From: Macrococcoides caseolyticum | GTDB lineage: Bacteria; Bacillota; Bacilli; Staphylococcales; Staphylococcaceae | Assembly: GCF_021366795.1 (NCBI RefSeq) | Contig: NZ_JAHCPS010000001.1 | Coordinates: 310,001 to 374,000, forward strand | Reading direction: 5' to 3' | DNA: 64,000 nucleotides | Part shown: one piece after another, positions 54,633 through 63,566 of the stretch | Position numbering within the stretch: position 1 is the stretch's first letter | Layout of the letters: every line of letters begins with the position of its first letter | Notes under the pieces: model-generated | What the model saw: only the letters and a program-made list of their open reading frames with translations | Database searches by the model: none | Told to the model about the DNA's origin: nothing | Position numbers and translations under genes: made by a program

Positions 54633-55532
54633 TTAAGGCAGTAAGCTCATTTCACTTACCAGAACTTTATCTTCGTATACTTTTATCACGTTCTGACCAA
54701 AGTAATGAACAAATCTCAGCAATCTTCTTTCCTTTGCGTCGTCATATTTTAAGGTGCAGTTGATCATTTTCAAACTCACCTCTAATTTCTTATCGATATT
54801 TGAAGCTTCCTTAACGTGTGTCTCAAAATAACCATCTACTTTGCTATGAAAGTTCATCATGATATCAACACGCGTCGTTTCATACTTGGCATATCGTTCT
54901 TCAATGTAATGTTTAAATGCCGCATCTTCATTTACCATCTGATATTCATCTATATCGACAGGTACAGAAATCGGGACAATCGTATCTTCATCACAAATAA
55001 CAAGATTCCATTGATATACATTATCCTTAATTAACCTTGTTCTTGCCCTATCCATGGAAATAACGACTTCTGTATCAAATGCCTGTTCAATTCGATGCTT
55101 CAAAGGCAAAGTAACCGCATAAATGGCCTCATCTTTAATTTCAAAACAATCACGCTTATCGATATCTTTAACTTCAAAGAACATCCCTGAAAACGCTTCT
55201 AAAATCTCATTAGTATCTTCAACCAATTTTTTCGTCTGCTTATTAATCACATACACAGTTAAAATATGTTCGATTGTTTCAAATGGTTGATTGGACTTTT
55301 TTAAAAATTCCTTTCCCAAATGAACTACTGAATCAATGATGTAATCACCATGAATGTAAGAAAAGAAAAAATTATTATTTAATATATATTTTGTTTTGGT
55401 TAAACGCTCAAACGTTACCATTTTATAAATATTAAAACCACGATTAATCCATTCATTCGTAACAAACGCCATGATATCTGATTTCGTTCTGGTAGTTAAT
55501 ATAAAATAATCCCTTTTATGAGTTATCATCAT
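54633..55532 (-). CDS. uncharacterised protein within YwqG cluster
   Basis: 299 residues from ATG 55532, which overlaps the upstream YwqG stop by 4 bases (ATGA). The protein is soluble, without signal peptide. Its first 130 residues (KRDYFILTTRTKSDIMAFVT) and last 120 look like separate alpha/beta domains, and residues 115-240 have a partial resemblance to small SseB- or DUF2314-like folds, but I cannot assign a family. Translational coupling suggests a joint role with the YwqG copy. Confidence 0.65.
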   Translation of the reverse strand: MMITHKRDYFILTTRTKSDIMAFVTNEWINRGFNIYKMVTFERLTKTKYILNNNFFFSYIHGDYIIDSVVHLGKEFLKKSNQPFETIEHILTVYVINKQTKKLVEDTNEILEAFSGMFFEVKDIDKRDCFEIKDEAIYAVTLPLKHRIEQAFDTEVVISMDRARTRLIKDNVYQWNLVICDEDTIVPISVPVDIDEYQMVNEDAAFKHYIEERYAKYETTRVDIMMNFHSKVDGYFETHVKEASNIDKKLEVSLKMINCTLKYDDAKERRLLRFVHYFGQNVIKVYEDKVLVSEMSLLP

Positions 55533-56416
55533 AAACAATCCCAATTATAAATATATTCATCAAATTTCATCTGTGCTAAATCCTCATGTCGCACAAAAAT
55601 ATTGCAAACGCCACAGTCGCCCCACATAATGGACGCAGTATCACTATTCTCAATATTATCTGTATCGATTTGAATGAGTAACGTATCAAAATCACTTAAA
55701 TCCTCATAACCGTACCTCGGATCTTCTTGTGTAAAGAAAGGATAACCCCCGATTTGATGGAAGACATCATCTGATGAAAATGTCCTATGCATTACTTCCA
55801 TTAATGCAATATGCTCACTTAAATTCTGTTTGTAATCAAAATCAGGATTCGCCTTTTTCCAAATGTCATCCACTATCGGCTGAAATTCATGGACTGACTG
55901 TGCAATCGATTGTTCACTTAATTCAAAGTCAAAGCCAATAACACCCGAATAGGGCAATACATCTATTTCCATGTCCAATTGTTCAATATGTGTTTGAATC
56001 TCATCTAGCGAAATATTAGTCTCAGGATTTTCAATATAAATCAATCGGTTGTTCTCCTGCTTTGATACCATACAAAAATCACAACCATATAAATCCTCAT
56101 CGACACTAATCCAGAATTGTAACAAACCACGTTTCGCAGGAATAATCTTTTGTTCATCCGGCAAATCACTTAAGTTAATCTGAAAGAGTAACGCCATAGG
56201 TGCGTCATTCTCATCAAACGGAATATCGTCAAACGATTTAATAAATGGTGTACCGCCAACCTTACTACTTAATAATGATTCATTCGTTAGTTCATGCGCT
56301 GTCATTTTAATATAGGCTCGCGTTGGTAATTCAGTCCCATTAAATTGATCTACAAACTTTTGATACGCCAATTGTTCTTTTTCAGTTAAATGATGTGTGT
56401 CTTGTATAATCAACAT
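55529..56416 (-). CDS. DUF1963/YwqG family protein (copy 3)
   Basis: 295 residues from ATG 56416, with GGAGGG upstream; the longer frame to 56446 overlaps the previous gene. YwqG pattern: SKVGGTPFIKSFDDIPFDEN near 57, LLFQINLSDLP, GLLQFWISVDEDLYG, HQIGGYPFFTQEDPR, LLIQIDTDN, MWGDCGVCNIFVRHEDLAQM, YNWDCL. Confidence 0.85.
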   Translation of the reverse strand: MLIIQDTHHLTEKEQLAYQKFVDQFNGTELPTRAYIKMTAHELTNESLLSSKVGGTPFIKSFDDIPFDENDAPMALLFQINLSDLPDEQKIIPAKRGLLQFWISVDEDLYGCDFCMVSKQENNRLIYIENPETNISLDEIQTHIEQLDMEIDVLPYSGVIGFDFELSEQSIAQSVHEFQPIVDDIWKKANPDFDYKQNLSEHIALMEVMHRTFSSDDVFHQIGGYPFFTQEDPRYGYEDLSDFDTLLIQIDTDNIENSDTASIMWGDCGVCNIFVRHEDLAQMKFDEYIYNWDCL

Positions 56417-56429
56417 ATCATCCCTCCTA

Positions 56430-57260
56430 TTAACAATGCCACTCATACATCACTTTACTAAAATCAAGCTGTGCGAGGTCGTCTTTCGTGATATAAAAAT
56501 GTGCATTACCGCAGTCGCCCCATAAAATAAGATCTTTCATGCGTGCTTCGTTTAATTCTGAATCAATTTGAAGTAGTAAAATGTCATACTTCGAATAATC
56601 CATTTGTGATGGATTAAATGCTTCAGGGAGAAGTGGATTACGTATATCTTGCTGGATATGTGTTGGATGACCGCCAATAAAATGCCCTTCCATATTTGCA
56701 GTGAGCCAAAATTCATCGTGCGCTTCCTTACTGAGTTGTTCTAAATCAACACCCATTTGTTGAATCACTTTATCGAAATCTCTATCGCCAAAAGACATAA
56801 CATTCTCACCAATTTCAAAAGTAATGCTCAGTTCGTTGAATACTGGGTTTAAATATTCATCTTCAGGAAACCTATACTTCTTCTCAACATCTTCACGCGT
56901 TACCGTCTTATCTACCGTTTCATAATAAATCACGCGATGTTTATCGTTTCGTATATGGTTTTCATTATCAATCCCATAAATATCATCCATTAACACCCAA
57001 AACTGCAGCATACCTTTTGATGGCAAACCTATATTATTAGGTGGTAATTCATCCAAATGATATTGCGCTACAAAATGAAGCTGTTTACCTGAGGCTGTCA
57101 CAGGGCATGTTGCATCATGTGGCAAATACGGTAACCCACCAAACTTACTCTCCCAAACATGCTTTGGAATTTCTTCATGTGTTTTAATATGCACACATTC
57201 CTTCTTCGTTAACGCACGGTATTGTTCTATAAGTTCATCTATTTGAAGTTGGTTTGACAT
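56430..57260 (-). CDS. DUF1963/YwqG family protein (copy 2)
   Basis: 276 residues. SKFGGLPYLPHDATCPVTAS near 34, FVAQYHLDELPPNNIGLPSK, GMLQFWVLMDDIYG, GHFIGGHPTHIQQDIRNP, LLLQIDSELNE, LWGDCGNAHFYITKDDLAQL. Nearly the same layout as copy 1 next door, so these two are a recent tandem duplication. Confidence 0.87.
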   Translation of the reverse strand: MSNQLQIDELIEQYRALTKKECVHIKTHEEIPKHVWESKFGGLPYLPHDATCPVTASGKQLHFVAQYHLDELPPNNIGLPSKGMLQFWVLMDDIYGIDNENHIRNDKHRVIYYETVDKTVTREDVEKKYRFPEDEYLNPVFNELSITFEIGENVMSFGDRDFDKVIQQMGVDLEQLSKEAHDEFWLTANMEGHFIGGHPTHIQQDIRNPLLPEAFNPSQMDYSKYDILLLQIDSELNEARMKDLILWGDCGNAHFYITKDDLAQLDFSKVMYEWHC

Positions 57261-57364
57261 TCAATCACCTCGAATAATCATTGAATAAAGTATAACTTGT
57301 TGTAAGCTAGTCAATCTGCAATCGCATAGCCAATCGACCTTGTTTATACCTTAAAATACAATAT

Positions 57365-58189
57365 CTAATAACATGACCATTCATAAAGTACTTTACTAAA
57401 ATCACATCGCGCAAGATCATCTCTTGTTACAAAGAAATGCGCCTTCCCACAGTCTCCCCAGGTAATCAAATCACCTGTTGCGTCGTTCCTTTCTGAATCA
57501 ATTTGAAGTAGCAAAATATCATAATTAGAATAGTCTAAATGATGCTTGTTAAACTCAATATAACGTGAATCACGAATATCATACTGAGGAAATACAGGAT
57601 TCCCTCCAATCAAGTGACCTTCTTGATTCACTGCTTCATACAACTTATCATCATCCGCTTCACTTAAATTTTCAAATCCATCTATTTGACTTGTCACCTT
57701 ATGAAAATCTCTATCTTCATATGACATCATATTCTCACCAAGGTGAAATGTAATCGCATATTCACCTCTAACTGGATTTGCGAACGCATCTTCAGGAAAA
57801 CGATATTTTTCAATGACTTCTTCACGCGTTACCGTCATATCAATTTCCGGATAATAAATCACACGATGCGTATCATTTAATATATAATTATCTTCATTTA
57901 AACCAGTCATTTCATCCATCAATACCCAGAATTGCAAAATACCCGTCGAAGGCAAACCTATATTATTAGGTGGTAATTCATCCAGTCGATATTGCGCCAA
58001 AAAATGAAGCTGTTCACCTGAGACTGTCACAGGACACGTTGCATCATGTGGCAAGTACGGTAAACCACCGAACTTACTGTTCCATACATTTTCAGGAGTG
58101 CTTTCATGCGTATGAATATGAATACATTCTTGTCGTGTTAATGCGCGATACTGTTTCAGAATTTCATCAAATTTTTCATGTTCAGCCAT
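57365..58189 (-). CDS. DUF1963/YwqG family protein (copy 1)
   Basis: 274 residues from ATG 58189 (GAGGTG upstream). SKFGGLPYLPHDATCPVTVS near 38, FLAQYRLDELPPNNIGLPST, GILQFWVLMDEMTG, GHLIGGNPVFPQYDIRD, LLLQIDSERND, TWGDCGKAHFFVTRDDLARC. First gene of the paralogue cluster. Close to copy 2 at the protein level. Confidence 0.87.
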   Translation of the reverse strand: MAEHEKFDEILKQYRALTRQECIHIHTHESTPENVWNSKFGGLPYLPHDATCPVTVSGEQLHFLAQYRLDELPPNNIGLPSTGILQFWVLMDEMTGLNEDNYILNDTHRVIYYPEIDMTVTREEVIEKYRFPEDAFANPVRGEYAITFHLGENMMSYEDRDFHKVTSQIDGFENLSEADDDKLYEAVNQEGHLIGGNPVFPQYDIRDSRYIEFNKHHLDYSNYDILLLQIDSERNDATGDLITWGDCGKAHFFVTRDDLARCDFSKVLYEWSCY

Positions 58190-58280
58190 CAAATCACCTC
58201 GAAATTTAGTTGAATGAATAAAAATATTGTACGCTATACATACAATTATATTTGTAAAAAAATTTTATTAGAAATTAAAC

Positions 58281-58310
58281 GAGCCCAAAACACAAATGTG
58301 CTTTGGGCTT
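58281..58310 (-). terminator. intrinsic terminator of FeoB-like operon
   Basis: GAGCCCAAAACAC/GTGCTTTGGGCTT stem with one G-T pair, 34 bases after the FeoB-like stop. Confidence 0.65.
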
Positions 58311-58343
58311 GTACCAATACCATATATAATATTATCTTAATAA

Positions 58344-59912
58344 TTAAACCAACCACTTCACACCGAGTAATACACTGACTAATATTATTGTCGTTGTTGC
58401 TTGTTTTGCAAGTAATATTAAGGCATTTTTAATGCCTAAAGTCTGCCCGATTTTTATCATTGTTACGAAACAAGGCGTTAACGTACTGCATATCAGCAAC
58501 GCAATCAGTATTGTAATATCCCCCTGTAAAGATTCATGGGGTATACTATTTAACAGTAATATGCCGTCTTTGCGAATCATACTTGCAACAACGGCTGGTG
58601 CATAATCACTACCAAGACCCATTAATCCGAGCAAAGGTGACACCCAATGATTGAGATGATTGATAAGACCTGTCACTTCCATCCAACTTGCGATGATACA
58701 AATAAGAAAGAAAATCGGCAAGGCTTGCGTAAAGAACATTTTTAAACTCGGTAAACTTCTGACTATCACACCGCGTAATGACGGCATTTTTAAATAGACT
58801 TTTCTTGGAGTTAAACGTGGTACTTTGTTGTTATTTTTAAATAACTTCGCATGAAAGATTGTGCCTACGATCAAAATAAAAACATAAGGCACAATTAAAT
58901 GCATATGATGATTCTTAGATAATACTGATAAAGTTGCGCCGATTTGATAAGAACATGCCGAACCGAATGCGATTATTGAGACACATTGCTGTTTTGTACA
59001 TGAAAAGCATGACTTCGTTTCATTTAATGCTACGACATTACAACCAAATCCCGTGATGACTGGTAATAGGTCTGAACCTGTTAAACCGATATGACGCATG
59101 AGTGGGTCCAGCGTATCTGTAATCCAGTCTTTAATGCCGATTTCATTATAGATTTCTGTCGCTATCGTCAACAGAATAACCACTGGAAACGCCCAGATAA
59201 TAGAGAATATGCCAATCGATAATAATCCATAATGACCAAATAACAATTGCTGAACGACAGATGATAACTGCATATTTATTCGTGATAATACATAAGCATC
59301 GTACCAGCCCTCCATTACGCTGGACAGCTGATAAGCGAGCCAAACTGGTACAACAAACATCACCATTACAGCGAGCATTGCAATCATCACTCGTATGAAG
59401 TATGGTATTTGTTGCGGCTTTGAATCACTTTTCGGAAACTGTATCAGCTGCATTTCTTTATATGTCATGACTTGATTGGATAACGTTGGTGTTTCATGCC
59501 GTAAATCTACTAATTCGATAGGTAATCGTTCATCATATACCGTCTGACGAAGTTGCTGTTCTGTCATTTTATCCTTAAACGTTATAAAGATTCTAAACAG
59601 CTTATGTTTCAGTTGATAACGCTCAATAATCTTGTAAAGTGTCTGCATTTCCTCATATAGATGAGGCCCCCGTGCAACAAGCCAGATTTCTTCAGCCTGA
59701 GCAATATGCTTTGGCAGTATATCATGTACAGTGATATCATCACCAATTCTAAAGCCCGGTGTATCCACAATGACATAATGATTTGTCGCATAGTGTTTAT
59801 ATGATTTCGTAGAACCTCTCACATTAACTGATACATCATTTAACCCTTGTAGCCGTTGTACTAAGGAGGTCTTTCCGCTTGATTCTAAACCTAACAATAT
59901 GACGGGTTTCAT
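58344..59912 (-). CDS. short divergent FeoB-like GTPase/transporter
   Basis: 522 residues from ATG 59912, whose A is the last base of the upstream TGA; a GTG at 59924 is less likely. G domain: P-loop GLESSGKT (8-15) and DTPG (50-53), but no NKxD (ITFKDK instead), so nucleotide use may be altered. Membrane part: about nine segments with the FeoB gate motif GFGCNVVAL (Cys291) and a second TPCFVTM motif near 490. An unusual CFSCTKQQC stretch adds Cys302, Cys305 and Cys310, and Cys320 follows. Usual FeoB is about 660-770 residues. The Zur box upstream of the operon suggests zinc rather than iron. Confidence 0.8.
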   Translation of the reverse strand: MKPVILLGLESSGKTSLVQRLQGLNDVSVNVRGSTKSYKHYATNHYVIVDTPGFRIGDDITVHDILPKHIAQAEEIWLVARGPHLYEEMQTLYKIIERYQLKHKLFRIFITFKDKMTEQQLRQTVYDERLPIELVDLRHETPTLSNQVMTYKEMQLIQFPKSDSKPQQIPYFIRVMIAMLAVMVMFVVPVWLAYQLSSVMEGWYDAYVLSRINMQLSSVVQQLLFGHYGLLSIGIFSIIWAFPVVILLTIATEIYNEIGIKDWITDTLDPLMRHIGLTGSDLLPVITGFGCNVVALNETKSCFSCTKQQCVSIIAFGSACSYQIGATLSVLSKNHHMHLIVPYVFILIVGTIFHAKLFKNNNKVPRLTPRKVYLKMPSLRGVIVRSLPSLKMFFTQALPIFFLICIIASWMEVTGLINHLNHWVSPLLGLMGLGSDYAPAVVASMIRKDGILLLNSIPHESLQGDITILIALLICSTLTPCFVTMIKIGQTLGIKNALILLAKQATTTIILVSVLLGVKWLV

Positions 59913-60994
59913 CAGCACTGACACTCCGCATTACAACATGATAAATCCGTTAAATACATATTTTGTCGGATATAATCCTGCTTGACTGATTCATCTATCT
60001 CAAAACTTTCACGTGTTAATATGTCTTCAAGCACTACCAAGAATCGTTGTCTAAACTTATAAATAAAACAGAATATCACATCAGATTGTCTAACACCCGG
60101 ACCACATAAATAAATATTGTTATGTTTTGTCGATTGATCTACAGCTGTGAGTTGAGCTAAACCATCCTTCATTTCAAATAAATGTTGGAACACAGGCGGT
60201 ACAGTATGAAAACCCGTACACACAATCGGTTCATTCTTAGACATAATGGTTTCGCCATGATCCAGGACAACCTTGAATCGTTCATTTTCCATATCAATAG
60301 ATTCAACACGTCTATTATTCATTACTCGAATTAAATTACTATTTAGCGTAAGTAAACGTTCCTTCGTATAAGGACTAATCGTCTGACTCGGATCATGATG
60401 ATGAAGCAATAACTTTTCATCAGGATGAATCAGTAATACACGCTCCCCTTGACGATTTAAATTAATTAAAGCATCCATCGCGCTCTCGCCATTACCAATA
60501 ATAATACGTTCACCTTCAATATCCTGCCAAGTTGTGACATCACTATAGTGTATTCCATAATCAAATAAACGCTTCGGCGCATTAAACTCCCCACATGCTA
60601 ATATCACAGCATCCGCTTCAATATCCCCTATCGTCGTCTTTAAAGTAATGCCTTTGTCTGCAGGGATAATCTCTTGAACTTCGCAACCCACAGTGACATT
60701 TAACTCAAACTGCTCCTCAATTTGCGCTAAATATTCTCCGTATAGTGCACCACTTAAATGTTCCTGATTTAAAGTATACGCAGGTGAACTATCCGGCATA
60801 ATTGCATTTAAATCAAGTAAACCAAAGCCATGGCCATTGAAACTCGGCGTAATGAGTTTCGTCTCTTTCGGCCAATTAAAGAAAGTAGCACCGACTTCAT
60901 CTTTCTCATATATCATGTAATCCTGATAACCTAATTGCTCTAATGCATAGCCCAGTCCAATACCAGTAGGACCTCCACCAATAATTGCAATCAT
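59912..60994 (-). CDS. YpdA-like FAD/NAD(P)H oxidoreductase with Cys-rich tail
   Basis: 360 residues. FAD motif IIGGGPTGIGLGYALEQLG at 4-22, then EKDEVGATFFNWPKETKLI, which resembles the start of YpdA (bacillithiol-disulfide reductase); second Rossmann motif IIGNGESAMDALINL near 165-179; CTGFHTVPP and the YLCGPGV segment near 315. The C-terminus ends SCCNAECQC (Cys353, 354, 358, 360), a likely metal-binding tail absent from ordinary YpdA. First gene of the operon, with a Zur-type box just upstream. Confidence 0.78.
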   Translation of the reverse strand: MIAIIGGGPTGIGLGYALEQLGYQDYMIYEKDEVGATFFNWPKETKLITPSFNGHGFGLLDLNAIMPDSSPAYTLNQEHLSGALYGEYLAQIEEQFELNVTVGCEVQEIIPADKGITLKTTIGDIEADAVILACGEFNAPKRLFDYGIHYSDVTTWQDIEGERIIIGNGESAMDALINLNRQGERVLLIHPDEKLLLHHHDPSQTISPYTKERLLTLNSNLIRVMNNRRVESIDMENERFKVVLDHGETIMSKNEPIVCTGFHTVPPVFQHLFEMKDGLAQLTAVDQSTKHNNIYLCGPGVRQSDVIFCFIYKFRQRFLVVLEDILTRESFEIDESVKQDYIRQNMYLTDLSCCNAECQC

Positions 60995-61007
60995 ACACTC
61001 ATCTCCA

Positions 61008-61030
61008 TAAATCGCAATAATTACTATTTA
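61008..61030. promoter_or_regulatory. Zur-type operator
   Basis: A 23-bp palindrome, TAAATCGCAAT-A-ATTACTATTTA. It differs at two positions (C for T at 8, T for G at 18) from the extended staphylococcal Zur box TAAATCG-TAATNATTA-CGATTTA, and its core fits the Bacillus Zur consensus TCGTAATNATTACGA except at those positions. It fits Fur and PerR boxes less well. It lies 14-36 bases upstream of the flavoprotein start, downstream of the -10. Confidence 0.75.
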
Positions 61031-61033
61031 GAA

Positions 61034-61062
61034 AGTATAAGCTAAACGCCGTATGATTTCAA
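61034..61062 (-). promoter_or_regulatory. sigma-A promoter of flavoprotein/FeoB-like operon
   Basis: On the minus strand TTGAAA (61062-61057), 17-base spacer, TATACT (61039-61034). The Zur box begins 3 bases after the -10 and would block initiation. Confidence 0.8.
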
Positions 61063-61068
61063 TGTAAA

Positions 61069-61098
61069 AAGCACTTAAGCATGATAGCTTAAGTGCTT
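61069..61098 (-). terminator. intrinsic terminator
   Basis: 12-bp stem AAGCACTTAAGC/GCTTAAGTGCTT, 6-base loop, T5 on the minus strand; ends the unit of the ADP-ribosylglycohydrolase gene. Confidence 0.82.
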
Positions 61099-61235
61099 CA
61101 ATAAAAGGATCTAAAGGTTAGTTTATCTGCTTCATGGCCAAGATTCTTGATAAAATAGAACATAAGGTGACGAATCAAGCCATTTCTATGTTTATTATTC
61201 TGTGTGTTCAGATTTTTAATGCTAATGTCCCAAGT
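61098..61235 (-). other. short open frame of unclear status
   Basis: 45 codons open after a TAA: TWDISIKNLNTQNNKHRNGL, then IRHLMFYFIKNLGHEADKLT, FRSFY and stop, whose stop touches the terminator stem. No start with a ribosome binding site is present except an internal ATG. It could be the end of a lost gene or noncoding. The rest of the gap 61100-61350 shows nothing else. Confidence 0.25.
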
Positions 61236-61350
61236 TTAAAATCGTTAATTAATATCAATATATTCTTGCGATAATTATATAATAATTAGCAGGACAGGAA
61301 TATATCGAATTTAATTACGACATGTATATTTCTTACCATTTTTTTAAATC

Positions 61351-62262
61351 TTAATTACAATATGCCTCTACTATACTTTCAATTCGCTCTAAATTAGCTA
61401 AACGCGATTTATAATTGTCTATCTCCGGAACATAACCTAATGTAGCACCAAACAAAGCACCAGTTAACGCACCAATCGTATCCATATCACCACCAAGATT
61501 GATTGCTGCAAATACGCCTTCATGATATGTTTTATGATTTAAATAACAATATAACACCGCTTCTAAAGTATCTACAACATACCCTGTTGATTTTATTTCA
61601 TCGATATGCAGATTGACTAATCCATTAAAAATTCTATGATAAACAGAATAATCCCTACCCAGATCTTCTAATTGGGTGCGAACATTATTTAATAACTCTG
61701 ATTTATCTACGTTAGACATCAAAGCTTCTAACACTAAAATATAAATCATACACCCCATTATAGATCGCTCATGCCCATGCGTGAGCTTACTATAATCTGA
61801 AACCATTTTATACTTTTCTTCAATTGGTAAATCTAAAGTCATCTTAACAATTGGAGCAATTCGCATTAAGGAACCATTACCATTGTCATTTTCACCTGAT
61901 AAACCACATGCTGTGGCACTACGTTTCAAATACTCAAAGTTTTGACATGCTTCATGCGTTGTAATACCGATATCAAATGTTTCTCCGTAAGGCGTCATAT
62001 AATTTCTAAAATCAAAATCTGCAAATTTCTGCATTAAATCATCAAGTGTACTGTTTTCATTCATATGCTCCATCGTACATAACAATAACGACGAATCATC
62101 CGACCATGTACCTGGTGGTAAATTATATGTACCATAACCGATCATACCACTCACTTCAAACGTACCCCGTGGCTTAAACTCTACTGGTACACCTAAAGCA
62201 TCACCAACAATGAAACCGTAAATCATACCTTTTAACTGATTATTTATATTGATCAGCTCCAT
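61351..62262 (-). CDS. ADP-ribosylglycohydrolase family protein
   Basis: 303 residues. DraG/ARH fold: GFIVGDALGVPVEF near 15-28, WSDDSSLLL near 53, NDNGNGSLMRIAP near 126, and NLGGDMDTIGALTGALFGA near 255-273, which provide the two-magnesium site. It removes ADP-ribose from a protein or nucleic acid or hydrolyses related substrates; no ADP-ribosyltransferase is adjacent. The ATG has no strong ribosome binding site. Possibly transcribed alone. Confidence 0.87.
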   Translation of the reverse strand: MELININNQLKGMIYGFIVGDALGVPVEFKPRGTFEVSGMIGYGTYNLPPGTWSDDSSLLLCTMEHMNENSTLDDLMQKFADFDFRNYMTPYGETFDIGITTHEACQNFEYLKRSATACGLSGENDNGNGSLMRIAPIVKMTLDLPIEEKYKMVSDYSKLTHGHERSIMGCMIYILVLEALMSNVDKSELLNNVRTQLEDLGRDYSVYHRIFNGLVNLHIDEIKSTGYVVDTLEAVLYCYLNHKTYHEGVFAAINLGGDMDTIGALTGALFGATLGYVPEIDNYKSRLANLERIESIVEAYCN

Positions 62263-62357
62263 TAATTTTCATATTTTAATATTGCAAACTTCAAAATGGT
62301 ATTATTGAAAAATAGGTACAATAAAGGTAATGTTTGTTCTGGATTAAACATATAACT

Positions 62358-63545
62358 CTATCCAAAAATATTCATTGTAGTAATGATAATAGGTACTGCA
62401 AAAATATCAATTAAAAATGCCCCTACGACTGGTACAATTAAAAACGCTTTTCTTGAAGGACCAAACTGTTTAGTAACAGAATCCATATTTGCCATAGCAT
62501 TAGGAGTGGCTCCTAATCCATGCCCTAAAAACCCTGCTATCATAATTGCGCTATCGAATGATTTACCTAATAATTTAAATAATACAAATCGACCGAACAA
62601 TACAATAAATAGTACTTGAGCGATAAGTGTGACAAAAATTGGTACAACGTTTCCTGAGATTTCAGCAAAATTAATACTCATTAACGCCATTGATAAGAAG
62701 ACAGCAAGTGTTATATCGCCAATCATACCATTAATTTTGAGGTTAATAATTTCAGGTTTAATACCTTCAATAACATTTCTTACAATAACCGCTAAAAACA
62801 TAGCTCCTACATAACCAGGTAATGCAAATCCTGTTACGTTAGTAAACCACTCTCCGAGTAATGAACCAATCGCCATACAAAATGCAATAACAGCTGAAGT
62901 CATGATAAATTGGCTTGAATCAATACTTTCGTGTCTTTCATAATGGGTATTCAATTCTGTGCTTTCTTCAGTTGGCTTTAAATTAAACTTTCTAATCATA
63001 CTTTGTACAACTGGACCACCGACTAACCCACCAGATATTAAACCTAAAGTAGCAGAAGCTAAACCAATTGATAATGCGCCGGTAGCTCCCATTTCTTCAA
63101 TTGTTGAACCATAAGCCGTAACTGCACCATGTCCTCCTTCCATAGATGCTGCACCCACAACTACTCCCATTAAAGGGTGCATTCCGAACATCGATGCAAT
63201 GCTCACACCAATAACGTTCTGCATTAATGCTAGGAAACCACATGCTAACCAATAGATTACTAATAATCTTCCACCTAATTTAATTAATGAAAAACTAGCG
63301 CCTAATCCAATCGTCGTAAAGAAGGCAAGCATAAATAAAGTCTGAAAGTCAGTATTTAATTTAAACGTTAGTATATTCATACTCGATAATATCCATGCTA
63401 TTACAGCAAACAGTAATCCCCCAATTACTGGTGCTGGTATCGCAAAACGATATAAAAATTTTAATTTTTTTATTAAAAACTCTCCAACCAAATATACAAT
63501 AAAAGCAAGCAAAACTGTTGTAATATCATTTAATGTTATAGTCAT
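62358..63545 (-). CDS. gltS: sodium/glutamate symporter
   Basis: 395 residues with about ten to twelve hydrophobic segments. GltS signatures in both halves: MEGGHGAVTAYGSTIEEMG near 135-153 and GFLGHGLGATPNAMANMDSV near 340-358. AAAGGGGAA precedes the ATG. Imports glutamate with sodium. It follows the formimidoylglutamase gene by 21 bases, so both are probably in one operon. Confidence 0.92.
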   Translation of the reverse strand: MTITLNDITTVLLAFIVYLVGEFLIKKLKFLYRFAIPAPVIGGLLFAVIAWILSSMNILTFKLNTDFQTLFMLAFFTTIGLGASFSLIKLGGRLLVIYWLACGFLALMQNVIGVSIASMFGMHPLMGVVVGAASMEGGHGAVTAYGSTIEEMGATGALSIGLASATLGLISGGLVGGPVVQSMIRKFNLKPTEESTELNTHYERHESIDSSQFIMTSAVIAFCMAIGSLLGEWFTNVTGFALPGYVGAMFLAVIVRNVIEGIKPEIINLKINGMIGDITLAVFLSMALMSINFAEISGNVVPIFVTLIAQVLFIVLFGRFVLFKLLGKSFDSAIMIAGFLGHGLGATPNAMANMDSVTKQFGPSRKAFLIVPVVGAFLIDIFAVPIIITTMNIFG

Positions 63546-63566
63546 ATTTATTCCCCTTTGTTTTAA

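Noticed and set aside
61008-61030. Fur or PerR box reading of the palindrome
   Set aside because: The conserved TCG and outer TAAAT/ATTTA positions fit Zur; the Fur GATAATGATTATCATTATC and PerR TTATAATNATTATAA patterns match worse.
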